Positions 31,971 to 46,700 of a DNA stretch of 64,000 nucleotides are shown here, one piece after another. A program made the translations under genes and the position numbers. The notes beneath the pieces were generated by a model that worked only from the letters and a program-made list of their open reading frames with translations, was not told the DNA's origin and ran no database searches. Origin of the DNA: Agarophyton chilense (lineage: Eukaryota; Rhodophyta; Florideophyceae; Gracilariales; Gracilariaceae). The DNA is taken from the NCBI GenBank assembly GCA_030374765.1, contig JARGXX010000075.1:1178001-1242000 (forward strand), written 5' to 3'. Position 1 is the stretch's first letter. Each line of letters starts with the position of its first letter.

Positions 31971-34900
31971 CTGAGTACATCCTGAATGGCAGACAGGTCC
32001 ATGCCAACTTCCATTGGAGTGTCAATTGGTTTGAACTGGTGCATGCCAAAACGTTCCAAGACCTTTTGTGTGTACGCAGACTGAGTCAGATACAACTCTC
32101 GCTTAACTCTGTCACAGTGGATCTCGAATCCGAGTACCATGCGAGCTTGATAGAGGTCTTTCATGTGGAACCGAGACGACAGCTCTGCCTTTACACGATC
32201 CATTGTCTTCATGCTCGGACTTGCAATAAGCAAGTCATCAACGTATAGAGCGATTAGAAGAACAAATCCCAGTATCTTTCCGCTGTACACACACTCATCT
32301 GCGTCATTTGGCGTCAACTGCATCTCCTCAACAAGGAACGAGTATATCTTTGCATGCCACTGTCTGGATGCCTGTCGAAGCCCATAGATGGCTTTCTTCA
32401 AACGACACACCAGATCCTCGTTACCTTGCTGCACAAAACCCGTTGGCTGCTCCATGTACACTGTCTCCTCAAGGTCACCGTTCAGAAAAGCTGTTTTCAC
32501 ATCCATCTGGTGCAAATGAAAGTCTCGTACAGCAGTCACTGACAGAATCATCCTGATCGAGGTAAACTTAACAACAGGTGCATATGTTTCAGAAAAGTCA
32601 ACACCCTCGATCTGCAGGAATCCTCTAGCAACCATACGAGCCTTGTACCTGATAGTTGGTTCACCAGATGGTGCTGCTTCATACTTCTGCACAAACACCC
32701 ACTTGGACGAAATCACGTTGCTGTCTGCTGGCCTTGGCACTAAGTCCCATGTGTCATGCTCAATTAGTGACTGGTACTCACTCTTCAATGCCTTCTTCCA
32801 TGCTTCGGAATCAGGACGTGACACAGCATCATCATATGACGACGGGGTGTCATCACTGGCAGTGAGTAGAGCAGTTGCACGCCACCATGAGCTCGGCTTC
32901 CTACGTTCACGCGTGGACCTACGAACAGGTTGTGTCTCATGCACTACAGGCTCAACTGGTGTATCAGCTGCGGAATCATCAACAGTGCTGTCAGAAGCAT
33001 CATCAGAGTCAGTCAAAGGCGCAGAAGGGTCATCATCACTGGGTCCACTAGATGTGTCAGATGTAGAGGTATCATGTGGACTAGACATATTACTAAAGTC
33101 AATGTCTGCGTAGTCTTCTTCCTCATAGCGAAACTGGTTGTCTGAGCCCGAAAACTCATCAAACCGTACATCTCTTGATACAATCACCTTTTTCTTTTCA
33201 GAGTCCCACAACTTGTATCCGTGAGACCCTGGGGTGTACCCAATAAAGATAGCTTCCACACCACGCTTTTCTAGCTTCTTCAGCTTATGATCCACAACCT
33301 TGTACCAGCATCGGCTCCCAAACACACGCAAGTTGCTCACATCAGGCTTCTGACCATGCCACAGGTCATATGGTGTCACACTACTTGGAAGAGCTTTGCA
33401 AGTCACACGGTTGCGCACATACACTGCAACATTCAGTGCCTCAGCCCAAAAGTGCTTTGGCTATTTCCTGTGACATAACATCGATCTGACCAAGTCCATG
33501 AGTGTGCGGTTGAACCGTTCGGCAACTCCATTCTGCTAAGGATTGTAAGGCACAGTTCGCTGATGCTCAATACCGTGACGTTCAAGTTCTTTGGTAAAAC
33601 GATGTGACAGATATTCACCACCGTTGTCAGTGCACAATGCTTTGAGCACACTCTCACGTGCGGTGATGGTTTTCACTTGTCTGCCAGTTTGGTTTTGAAC
33701 AAACTTGAGCCACCTTAGGAACATCTGGAACACCTCATCCTTAGTTTTGAGCATGTAGAAGAAGCAGAAACGACTGTGATCATCGATGAATGTGACGAAG
33801 TAGTGCGAGCCACCCAAGAATTTCACACTTACTGGACCTGACACATCGGAGTAAACAAGTTCCAGTACGTGTTTTGCTCGTTCCCCCCCTTGCTTGGGAG
33901 TCGGAGCACGGGTTGCTTTTCCTACTACACATGAGCCACACACATCTGAATCCTGCGCAACGTCTACATTGAGCCCTGACACAACCTTGTTTCGAGCCAT
34001 ATGCTTGATACCATCCACATCCACATGAGCCATTCGAGCATGCCATAGTGACAAGTCCGACACAAGTGCGCTGTTTACATCTGTACAGTGGTGTGCAGCA
34101 GTGCAAAGGTAGTATAGGCCTTTGACGCGGCGCCCCACGGCAACCACTTTTGACCCCTTGTATACACATACCTTCTCTTTTTCAAACACTACTTTGCACC
34201 CCAGATCACAAATCGCCGATACAGAAAGCAAATGGTACCTTAAATTCGGTACATGAACAACTTGCTTCAGCTGGCACTTTCGTTTGGACCCTTCCACAAT
34301 CAGATCAAGCTCCACACTACCGTGACCAACAGACTCTAGTTTGGAATCATTACCGATGCTAACGCCAGAAGACACCTTACTATCATATGTTTGGAACATG
34401 GATTCGTCAAAAGTCATGTGGGCAGTAGCACCAGAGTCAACAATCCAATCACTGTTCGTGGCTTTATCAGAGACAGTAGCAATGAGACATACAAAGTCAG
34501 AGTCGTTGCCACCCGTACCTCGCTCATCGCTGAGCTCAGTATTGACAGTTGGGTGAGCAGCATCGACCTGATTCCTGTTAGCCCCATCACGTTGCTTCTT
34601 GAAACAGTTCCTCTGGATATGACCCTTCTTATGACAATAATGACACTCGATGTTCTTCCATCGCTGTTGGCTGTTGACCCTGTGCTGTCACTGAAAACCA
34701 AAAGTGCAGGGGAGCATGGGCTGTTTTGGAGGGTGCCTCTGGAAAAGCGCATATGCGTGTCAGTCGGATCTCAACGTGAACTCGGGCTGTGATTGGCTAC
34801 TGCAAATGTGCACATGCAATGCGGTGTGTACAAGTGGTATGGCACTATTGGGTTTGTCTGTGGTACACATGTGTACGTGGTCTACTTGTACTACTGTGCA

Positions 34901-35978
34901 CGCTGTTCAACATGTCCAGCTGGTGTACTATGAACACATCTCACAAGGTGTAACGAATGTACTTGGAGAAGAGACGTGACATGTGTATTACAGGAGACTT
35001 GGTGTACTGTGCTGGAACGTGAATGTGTATGGAGGCGGATTGCAAGTAGTGTGTGCTGGCATATTGAATTTTTGCACACGTCAGTGTAGTTATGGGCTGT
35101 GCACTGTTATATTGCCTTGTTGGGCGCTGCAATGAACATTGACTAGGGTTAGTGTCATGCTTGAATATGATTGGTAGTATTGAGTGTCCCTGCTTTGTAG
35201 TCTAGGGTTTACTTTGGGTTGGAGTCTAGACAGCTGACGTTTTGAAGTAGTATATAAGTGAAAGTTTGAGCGCCTCCAAGTAAATCCAAGCCAGAGCTGG
35301 CGAACTTCCTTTTCATCCCCTCAACCTTTCCTTCAGCATTTCCCTCTCCATCAATCGCGACTGCCTGCCAACCAAAGCTGCCTCACTTCCACCAGGCTCC
35401 TCAATGGCACGATCGTTCATTCGCTGCTCTTCTTGCAGCAGACGAATCTTCACAAACTCTAGAGTGAGTTGACGATCGCCAATCGTGGTATCAATTGCCA
35501 CGATGAGGTGCTCGAATCTTTCCGGAAGTCCGCATAGGATGGCCATAGCGATGTCCTCCTCCCCAACAACAACGTCCATACACTTCAGGTCCGATGCCAG
35601 ATGACGTACACCGTTGATGAACTGTAGCATTTTCTCATCATCACGCATCTTGGCAGAGTAGAAGGACCGTCGGGCGTTGATTTTGTTGAGCAGAGTCTTG
35701 CGTTGGAACACATCGCAAATGGCTTTCCACATATCGGCAGCGTTGTCGGCGTCCCGCACATGATCTAAATGCTCATCACTGAGTGTGAGACCAATAATAT
35801 CTCTGGCCTTGCCATCTTTCATTTTCCAAGTCGACAGCTCATCTTCGTCAGTGGGTCTAACAGAGTCGAGGTGACCGTCGAGGTCCTTGAGTGCAAGCAG
35901 CAGCTCAATCTTCTGCTTCCACACGTGGAAGTTATCCTCAACCAGCTTTTCGATTTTCACCCCACTGAACGAATCCAT
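31958..35978 (-). pseudogene. unit 3 gag-pol region, broken and interrupted by a solo LTR
   Basis: Third copy at exactly +5,900 from unit 2, with no difference noticed. Confidence 0.85.
34665..35353 (+). repeat. solo LTR in unit 3, reverse orientation
   Basis: Inherited copy with ATCGC flanks. Confidence 0.95.
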
Positions 35979-37181
35979 GTTGTGCAAAGTGTCACAAGAG
36001 GCCGAGAGAGATAGCTTGGCAGCAGCAGACAAGTGAACAACAACAACAGACAACAACAACAAAGAAAAAACAACAAACAACAAATAATTTTTCAAGATTG
36101 AACAGACAATAGTCTGCGGGCGCACTGGCAGGGATTACTATACCCGCATCCCTAAAGGTCGAACCCCTGGCCCCCAGAGCTCTTCTCAGTAGATAACGGT
36201 TTTCTGCAGTCTACCTCCTCCCACGTCAAAAGGAGAAGGCGCGTTGCTCCTTACGAGGCTTCCAGAGGATGGTTGATGACCGAAGATATGCCTTCACCAA
36301 GTTGACCCTCTCTGGCCTCTTTCGAGAACTAGCGCGACCTCGAAACCGAAGCTACTTCAACACCAAGATACGCTTCTAACGAGCAATCAATGAAGATCGC
36401 ACGCGGCCTGATCCTGAAAAGGAGGCCAGCCTTCGAAACGTCGCCTCCCCGCGTACTGCGGATCAAAAGCTCCTTATGGATGCTGTTCACAACAGTCCAA
36501 GTGCCCAACCACAAAGGTCGGGCTCACACACAAAGTCAAACAACCAGCCAAATGCAGTGCGCCACGGCACCCCGTCCACAAATGCACCCGCAAAGTTCAA
36601 CCAGATCTTTCGACCGTCACTGTTATCCGCCCTAAAAGGACCAGTGGGGAACCCGCTTGACAGTACACCTGCTTTGATTCAAGTCGCCAGGCTAACGTCC
36701 CCGAGTACAAGGAATCACCCAAAGTACCTCGGATCAACCGCCCGTCGCACAGGCAAAGATGCAGACCGAACACACAAACACACACAAACGCTGAGCCAAG
36801 AACTCCACGCCCAGACTTCAACAAACACGGTCCTCAACCTCTCGGATCAGAACCCGCAAACACGACGCGGGGATCCACAAAACAACGAAAGAGAGGGAGA
36901 CCAAACGAAACGGATAGCGATCGACAAAAACGGGCAACAACGAGCACCCAAACACAATCACGATAATAACGTCTAACCACTACCACCACAACGCCCTCAT
37001 GGGGGAACACAAGACTGAAAGAAAATACAAACACCAACCCACGATACGGTCACACACCCGACGAAACGGCTACTGCGGCGGAAACGAAGAGAATAGAACA
37101 GCGAAACGGGTGAACGGCGGTGCGGGAGAGCGGCGAGAGACGAACTAGACGGCAGAGGTCAGCGGGGCTGGGCCCATAACC
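35979..37181 (-). other. unit 3 leader with primer site
   Basis: Primer site at 37,168-37,181; antisense open stretch at 36,476-36,976. Confidence 0.7.
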
Positions 37182-37870
37182 TGTTGGAAAGGAAAATGCT
37201 GAAGGAAAGGTTGAGGGAATGAAAAGGAAGTTCGCCAGCTCTGGCTTGGATTTACTTGGAGGCGCTCAAACTTTCACTTATATACTACTTCAAAACGTCA
37301 GCTGTCTAGACTCCAACCCAAAGTAAACCCTAGACTACAAAGCAGGGACACTCAATACTACCAATCATATTCAAGCATGACACTAACCCTAGTCAATGTT
37401 CATTGCAGCGCCCAACAAGGCAATATAACAGTGCACAGCCCATAACTACACTGACGTGTGCAAAAATTCAATATGCCAGCACACACTACTTGCAATCCGC
37501 CTCCATACACATTCACGTTCCAGCACAGTACACCAAGTCTCCTGTAATACACATGTCACGTCTCTTCTCCAAGTACATTCGTTACACCTTGTGAGATGTG
37601 TTCATAGTACACCAGCTGGACATGTTGAACAGCGTGCACAATAGTACAAGTAGACCACGTACACACGTGTCCCACAGACAAACCCAATAGTGCCATACCA
37701 CTTGTACACACCACATTGCATGTGCATATTTGCAGTAGCCAATCACAGCCCGAGTTCACGTTGAGATCCGACTGACACGCATATGCGCTTTTCCAGAGGC
37801 ACCCTCCAAAACAGCCCATGCTCCCCTGCACTTTTGGTTTTCAGTGACAGCACAGAGTCAACAGCCAACA
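37182..37870 (-). repeat. LTR 4
   Basis: Shared by units 3 and 4. Confidence 0.9.
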
Positions 37871-40800
37871 CTGAGTACATCCTGAATGGCAGACAGGTCC
37901 ATGCCAACTTCCATTGGAGTGTCAATTGGTTTGAACTGGTGCATGCCAAAACGTTCCAAGACCTTTTGTGTGTACGCAGACTGAGTCAGATACAACTCTC
38001 GCTTAACTCTGTCACAGTGGATCTCGAATCCGAGTACCATGCGAGCTTGATAGAGGTCTTTCATGTGGAACCGAGACGACAGCTCTGCCTTTACACGATC
38101 CATTGTCTTCATGCTCGGACTTGCAATAAGCAAGTCATCAACGTATAGAGCGATTAGAAGAACAAATCCCAGTATCTTTCCGCTGTACACACACTCATCT
38201 GCGTCATTTGGCGTCAACTGCATCTCCTCAACAAGGAACGAGTATATCTTTGCATGCCACTGTCTGGATGCCTGTCGAAGCCCATAGATGGCTTTCTTCA
38301 AACGACACACCAGATCCTCGTTACCTTGCTGCACAAAACCCGTTGGCTGCTCCATGTACACTGTCTCCTCAAGGTCACCGTTCAGAAAAGCTGTTTTCAC
38401 ATCCATCTGGTGCAAATGAAAGTCTCGTACAGCAGTCACTGACAGAATCATCCTGATCGAGGTAAACTTAACAACAGGTGCATATGTTTCAGAAAAGTCA
38501 ACACCCTCGATCTGCAGGAATCCTCTAGCAACCATACGAGCCTTGTACCTGATAGTTGGTTCACCAGATGGTGCTGCTTCATACTTCTGCACAAACACCC
38601 ACTTGGACGAAATCACGTTGCTGTCTGCTGGCCTTGGCACTAAGTCCCATGTGTCATGCTCAATTAGTGACTGGTACTCACTCTTCAATGCCTTCTTCCA
38701 TGCTTCGGAATCAGGACGTGACACAGCATCATCATATGACGACGGGGTGTCATCACTGGCAGTGAGTAGAGCAGTTGCACGCCACCATGAGCTCGGCTTC
38801 CTACGTTCACGCGTGGACCTACGAACAGGTTGTGTCTCATGCACTACAGGCTCAACTGGTGTATCAGCTGCGGAATCATCAACAGTGCTGTCAGAAGCAT
38901 CATCAGAGTCAGTCAAAGGCGCAGAAGGGTCATCATCACTGGGTCCACTAGATGTGTCAGATGTAGAGGTATCATGTGGACTAGACATATTACTAAAGTC
39001 AATGTCTGCGTAGTCTTCTTCCTCATAGCGAAACTGGTTGTCTGAGCCCGAAAACTCATCAAACCGTACATCTCTTGATACAATCACCTTTTTCTTTTCA
39101 GAGTCCCACAACTTGTATCCGTGAGACCCTGGGGTGTACCCAATAAAGATAGCTTCCACACCACGCTTTTCTAGCTTCTTCAGCTTATGATCCACAACCT
39201 TGTACCAGCATCGGCTCCCAAACACACGCAAGTTGCTCACATCAGGCTTCTGACCATGCCACAGGTCATATGGTGTCACACTACTTGGAAGAGCTTTGCA
39301 AGTCACACGGTTGCGCACATACACTGCAACATTCAGTGCCTCAGCCCAAAAGTGCTTTGGCTATTTCCTGTGACATAACATCGATCTGACCAAGTCCATG
39401 AGTGTGCGGTTGAACCGTTCGGCAACTCCATTCTGCTAAGGATTGTAAGGCACAGTTCGCTGATGCTCAATACCGTGACGTTCAAGTTCTTTGGTAAAAC
39501 GATGTGACAGATATTCACCACCGTTGTCAGTGCACAATGCTTTGAGCACACTCTCACGTGCGGTGATGGTTTTCACTTGTCTGCCAGTTTGGTTTTGAAC
39601 AAACTTGAGCCACCTTAGGAACATCTGGAACACCTCATCCTTAGTTTTGAGCATGTAGAAGAAGCAGAAACGACTGTGATCATCGATGAATGTGACGAAG
39701 TAGTGCGAGCCACCCAAGAATTTCACACTTACTGGACCTGACACATCGGAGTAAACAAGTTCCAGTACGTGTTTTGCTCGTTCCCCCCCTTGCTTGGGAG
39801 TCGGAGCACGGGTTGCTTTTCCTACTACACATGAGCCACACACATCTGAATCCTGCGCAACGTCTACATTGAGCCCTGACACAACCTTGTTTCGAGCCAT
39901 ATGCTTGATACCATCCACATCCACATGAGCCATTCGAGCATGCCATAGTGACAAGTCCGACACAAGTGCGCTGTTTACATCTGTACAGTGGTGTGCAGCA
40001 GTGCAAAGGTAGTATAGGCCTTTGACGCGGCGCCCCACGGCAACCACTTTTGACCCCTTGTATACACATACCTTCTCTTTTTCAAACACTACTTTGCACC
40101 CCAGATCACAAATCGCCGATACAGAAAGCAAATGGTACCTTAAATTCGGTACATGAACAACTTGCTTCAGCTGGCACTTTCGTTTGGACCCTTCCACAAT
40201 CAGATCAAGCTCCACACTACCGTGACCAACAGACTCTAGTTTGGAATCATTACCGATGCTAACGCCAGAAGACACCTTACTATCATATGTTTGGAACATG
40301 GATTCGTCAAAAGTCATGTGGGCAGTAGCACCAGAGTCAACAATCCAATCACTGTTCGTGGCTTTATCAGAGACAGTAGCAATGAGACATACAAAGTCAG
40401 AGTCGTTGCCACCCGTACCTCGCTCATCGCTGAGCTCAGTATTGACAGTTGGGTGAGCAGCATCGACCTGATTCCTGTTAGCCCCATCACGTTGCTTCTT
40501 GAAACAGTTCCTCTGGATATGACCCTTCTTATGACAATAATGACACTCGATGTTCTTCCATCGCTGTTGGCTGTTGACCCTGTGCTGTCACTGAAAACCA
40601 AAAGTGCAGGGGAGCATGGGCTGTTTTGGAGGGTGCCTCTGGAAAAGCGCATATGCGTGTCAGTCGGATCTCAACGTGAACTCGGGCTGTGATTGGCTAC
40701 TGCAAATGTGCACATGCAATGCGGTGTGTACAAGTGGTATGGCACTATTGGGTTTGTCTGTGGTACACATGTGTACGTGGTCTACTTGTACTACTGTGCA

Positions 40801-41879
40801 CGCTGTTCAACATGTCCAGCTGGTGTACTATGAACACATCTCACAAGGTGTAACGAATGTACTTGGAGAAGAGACGTGACATGTGTATTACAGGAGACTT
40901 GGTGTACTGTGCTGGAACGTGAATGTGTATGGAGGCGGATTGCAAGTAGTGTGTGCTGGCATATTGAATTTTTGCACACGTCAGTGTAGTTATGGGCTGT
41001 GCACTGTTTATATTGCCTTGTTGGGCGCTGCAATGAACATTGACTAGGGTTAGTGTCATGCTTGAATATGATTGGTAGTATTGAGTGTCCCTGCTTTGTA
41101 GTCTAGGGTTTACTTTGGGTTGGAGTCTAGACAGCTGACGTTTTGAAGTAGTATATAAGTGAAAGTTTGAGCGCCTCCAAGTAAATCCAAGCCAGAGCTG
41201 GCGAACTTCCTTTTCATCCCCTCAACCTTTCCTTCAGCATTTCCCTCTCCATCAATCGCGACTGCCTGCCAACCAAAGCTGCCTCACTTCCACCAGGCTC
41301 CTCAATGGCACGATCGTTCATTCGCTGCTCTTCTTGCAGCAGACGAATCTTCACAAACTCTAGAGTGAGTTGACGATCGCCAATCGTGGTATCAATTGCC
41401 ACGATGAGGTGCTCGAATCTTTCCGGAAGTCCGCATAGGATGGCCATAGCGATGTCCTCCTCCCCAACAACAACGTCCATACACTTCAGGTCCGATGCCA
41501 GATGACGTACACCGTTGATGAACTGTAGCATTTTCTCATCATCACGCATCTTGGCAGAGTAGAAGGACCGTCGGGCGTTGATTTTGTTGAGCAGAGTCTT
41601 GCGTTGGAACACATCGCAAATGGCTTTCCACATATCGGCAGCGTTGTCGGCGTCCCGCACATGATCTAAATGCTCATCACTGAGTGTGAGACCAATAATA
41701 TCTCTGGCCTTGCCATCTTTCATTTTCCAAGTCGACAGCTCATCTTCGTCAGTGGGTCTAACAGAGTCGAGGTGACCGTCGAGGTCCTTGAGTGCAAGCA
41801 GCAGCTCAATCTTCTGCTTCCACACGTGGAAGTTATCCTCAACCAGCTTTTCGATTTTCACCCCACTGAACGAATCCAT
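37858..41879 (-). pseudogene. unit 4 gag-pol region, broken and interrupted by a solo LTR
   Basis: Fourth solo-bearing copy. It can be told apart from units 1-3 by one extra base in the solo LTR, a private marker useful for checking the assembly. Confidence 0.85.
40565..41254 (+). repeat. solo LTR in unit 4, reverse orientation (690 bp)
   Basis: As in units 1-3, with one additional T at about 41,008-41,011. Confidence 0.95.
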
Positions 41880-43082
41880 GTTGTGCAAAGTGTCACAAGA
41901 GGCCGAGAGAGATAGCTTGGCAGCAGCAGACAAGTGAACAACAACAACAGACAACAACAACAAAGAAAAAACAACAAACAACAAATAATTTTTCAAGATT
42001 GAACAGACAATAGTCTGCGGGCGCACTGGCAGGGATTACTATACCCGCATCCCTAAAGGTCGAACCCCTGGCCCCCAGAGCTCTTCTCAGTAGATAACGG
42101 TTTTCTGCAGTCTACCTCCTCCCACGTCAAAAGGAGAAGGCGCGTTGCTCCTTACGAGGCTTCCAGAGGATGGTTGATGACCGAAGATATGCCTTCACCA
42201 AGTTGACCCTCTCTGGCCTCTTTCGAGAACTAGCGCGACCTCGAAACCGAAGCTACTTCAACACCAAGATACGCTTCTAACGAGCAATCAATGAAGATCG
42301 CACGCGGCCTGATCCTGAAAAGGAGGCCAGCCTTCGAAACGTCGCCTCCCCGCGTACTGCGGATCAAAAGCTCCTTATGGATGCTGTTCACAACAGTCCA
42401 AGTGCCCAACCACAAAGGTCGGGCTCACACACAAAGTCAAACAACCAGCCAAATGCAGTGCGCCACGGCACCCCGTCCACAAATGCACCCGCAAAGTTCA
42501 ACCAGATCTTTCGACCGTCACTGTTATCCGCCCTAAAAGGACCAGTGGGGAACCCGCTTGACAGTACACCTGCTTTGATTCAAGTCGCCAGGCTAACGTC
42601 CCCGAGTACAAGGAATCACCCAAAGTACCTCGGATCAACCGCCCGTCGCACAGGCAAAGATGCAGACCGAACACACAAACACACACAAACGCTGAGCCAA
42701 GAACTCCACGCCCAGACTTCAACAAACACGGTCCTCAACCTCTCGGATCAGAACCCGCAAACACGACGCGGGGATCCACAAAACAACGAAAGAGAGGGAG
42801 ACCAAACGAAACGGATAGCGATCGACAAAAACGGGCAACAACGAGCACCCAAACACAATCACGATAATAACGTCTAACCACTACCACCACAACGCCCTCA
42901 TGGGGGAACACAAGACTGAAAGAAAATACAAACACCAACCCACGATACGGTCACACACCCGACGAAACGGCTACTGCGGCGGAAACGAAGAGAATAGAAC
43001 AGCGAAACGGGTGAACGGCGGTGCGGGAGAGCGGCGAGAGACGAACTAGACGGCAGAGGTCAGCGGGGCTGGGCCCATAACC
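41880..43082 (-). other. unit 4 leader with primer site
   Basis: Primer site at 43,069-43,082; antisense open stretch at 42,377-42,877. Confidence 0.7.
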
Positions 43083-43771
43083 TGTTGGAAAGGAAAATGC
43101 TGAAGGAAAGGTTGAGGGAATGAAAAGGAAGTTCGCCAGCTCTGGCTTGGATTTACTTGGAGGCGCTCAAACTTTCACTTATATACTACTTCAAAACGTC
43201 AGCTGTCTAGACTCCAACCCAAAGTAAACCCTAGACTACAAAGCAGGGACACTCAATACTACCAATCATATTCAAGCATGACACTAACCCTAGTCAATGT
43301 TCATTGCAGCGCCCAACAAGGCAATATAACAGTGCACAGCCCATAACTACACTGACGTGTGCAAAAATTCAATATGCCAGCACACACTACTTGCAATCCG
43401 CCTCCATACACATTCACGTTCCAGCACAGTACACCAAGTCTCCTGTAATACACATGTCACGTCTCTTCTCCAAGTACATTCGTTACACCTTGTGAGATGT
43501 GTTCATAGTACACCAGCTGGACATGTTGAACAGCGTGCACAATAGTACAAGTAGACCACGTACACACGTGTCCCACAGACAAACCCAATAGTGCCATACC
43601 ACTTGTACACACCACATTGCATGTGCATATTTGCAGTAGCCAATCACAGCCCGAGTTCACGTTGAGATCCGACTGACACGCATATGCGCTTTTCCAGAGG
43701 CACCCTCCAAAACAGCCCATGCTCCCCTGCACTTTTGGTTTTCAGTGACAGCACAGAGTCAACAGCCAACA
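43083..43771 (-). repeat. LTR 5
   Basis: Shared by units 4 and 5; it marks the change from the 5.9-kb to the 5.2-kb period. Confidence 0.9.
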
Positions 43772-46700
43772 CTGAGTACATCCTGAATGGCAGACAGGTC
43801 CATGCCAACTTCCATTGGAGTGTCAATTGGTTTGAACTGGTGCATGCCAAAACGTTCCAAGACCTTTTGTGTGTACGCAGACTGAGTCAGATACAACTCT
43901 CGCTTAACTCTGTCACAGTGGATCTCGAATCCGAGTACCATGCGAGCTTGATAGAGGTCTTTCATGTGGAACCGAGACGACAGCTCTGCCTTTACACGAT
44001 CCATTGTCTTCATGCTCGGACTTGCAATAAGCAAGTCATCAACGTATAGAGCGATTAGAAGAACAAATCCCAGTATCTTTCCGCTGTACACACACTCATC
44101 TGCGTCATTTGGCGTCAACTGCATCTCCTCAACAAGGAACGAGTATATCTTTGCATGCCACTGTCTGGATGCCTGTCGAAGCCCATAGATGGCTTTCTTC
44201 AAACGACACACCAGATCCTCGTTACCTTGCTGCACAAAACCCGTTGGCTGCTCCATGTACACTGTCTCCTCAAGGTCACCGTTCAGAAAAGCTGTTTTCA
44301 CATCCATCTGGTGCAAATGAAAGTCTCGTACAGCAGTCACTGACAGAATCATCCTGATCGAGGTAAACTTAACAACAGGTGCATATGTTTCAGAAAAGTC
44401 AACACCCTCGATCTGCAGGAATCCTCTAGCAACCATACGAGCCTTGTACCTGATAGTTGGTTCACCAGATGGTGCTGCTTCATACTTCTGCACAAACACC
44501 CACTTGGACGAAATCACGTTGCTGTCTGCTGGCCTTGGCACTAAGTCCCATGTGTCATGCTCAATTAGTGACTGGTACTCACTCTTCAATGCCTTCTTCC
44601 ATGCTTCGGAATCAGGACGTGACACAGCATCATCATATGACGACGGGGTGTCATCACTGGCAGTGAGTAGAGCAGTTGCACGCCACCATGAGCTCGGCTT
44701 CCTACGTTCACGCGTGGACCTACGAACAGGTTGTGTCTCATGCACTACAGGCTCAACTGGTGTATCAGCTGCGGAATCATCAACAGTGCTGTCAGAAGCA
44801 TCATCAGAGTCAGTCAAAGGCGCAGAAGGGTCATCATCACTGGGTCCACTAGATGTGTCAGATGTAGAGGTATCATGTGGACTAGACATATTACTAAAGT
44901 CAATGTCTGCGTAGTCTTCTTCCTCATAGCGAAACTGGTTGTCTGAGCCCGAAAACTCATCAAACCGTACATCTCTTGATACAATCACCTTTTTCTTTTC
45001 AGAGTCCCACAACTTGTATCCGTGAGACCCTGGGGTGTACCCAATAAAGATAGCTTCCACACCACGCTTTTCTAGCTTCTTCAGCTTATGATCCACAACC
45101 TTGTACCAGCATCGGCTCCCAAACACACGCAAGTTGCTCACATCAGGCTTCTGACCATGCCACAGGTCATATGGTGTCACACTACTTGGAAGAGCTTTGC
45201 AAGTCACACGGTTGCGCACATACACTGCAACATTCAGTGCCTCAGCCCAAAAGTGCTTTGGCTATTTCCTGTGACATAACATCGATCTGACCAAGTCCAT
45301 GAGTGTGCGGTTGAACCGTTCGGCAACTCCATTCTGCTAAGGATTGTAAGGCACAGTTCGCTGATGCTCAATACCGTGACGTTCAAGTTCTTTGGTAAAA
45401 CGATGTGACAGATATTCACCACCGTTGTCAGTGCACAATGCTTTGAGCACACTCTCACGTGCGGTGATGGTTTTCACTTGTCTGCCAGTTTGGTTTTGAA
45501 CAAACTTGAGCCACCTTAGGAACATCTGGAACACCTCATCCTTAGTTTTGAGCATGTAGAAGAAGCAGAAACGACTGTGATCATCGATGAATGTGACGAA
45601 GTAGTGCGAGCCACCCAAGAATTTCACACTTACTGGACCTGACACATCGGAGTAAACAAGTTCCAGTACGTGTTTTGCTCGTTCCCCCCCTTGCTTGGGA
45701 GTCGGAGCACGGGTTGCTTTTCCTACTACACATGAGCCACACACATCTGAATCCTGCGCAACGTCTACATTGAGCCCTGACACAACCTTGTTTCGAGCCA
45801 TATGCTTGATACCATCCACATCCACATGAGCCATTCGAGCATGCCATAGTGACAAGTCCGACACAAGTGCGCTGTTTACATCTGTACAGTGGTGTGCAGC
45901 AGTGCAAAGGTAGTATAGGCCTTTGACGCGGCGCCCCACGGCAACCACTTTTGACCCCTTGTATACACATACCTTCTCTTTTTCAAACACTACTTTGCAC
46001 CCCAGATCACAAATCGCCGATACAGAAAGCAAATGGTACCTTAAATTCGGTACATGAACAACTTGCTTCAGCTGGCACTTTCGTTTGGACCCTTCCACAA
46101 TCAGATCAAGCTCCACACTACCGTGACCAACAGACTCTAGTTTGGAATCATTACCGATGCTAACGCCAGAAGACACCTTACTATCATATGTTTGGAACAT
46201 GGATTCGTCAAAAGTCATGTGGGCAGTAGCACCAGAGTCAACAATCCAATCACTGTTCGTGGCTTTATCAGAGCCAGTAGCAATGAGACATACAAAGTCA
46301 GAGTCGTTGCCACCCGTACCTCGCTCATCGCTGAGCTCAGTATTGACAGTTGGGTGAGCAGCATCGACCTGATTCATGTTAGCCCCATCACGTTGCTTCT
46401 TGAAACAGTTCCTCTGGATATGACCCTTCTTATGACAATAATGACACTCGATGTTCTTCCATCGCGACTGCCTGCCAACCAAAGCTGCCTCACTTCCACC
46501 AGGATCCTCCTCGGCACGATCGTTCATTCGCTGCTCTTCTTGCAGCAGACGACGCTTCACAAACTCTAGAGTGAGTTGACGATCGCCAATCGTGGTATCA
46601 ATTGCCACGATGAGGTGCTCGAATCTTTCCGGAAGTCCGCATAGGATGGCCATAGCGATGTCCTCCTCCTCAACAACAACGTCCATACACTTCAGGTCCG

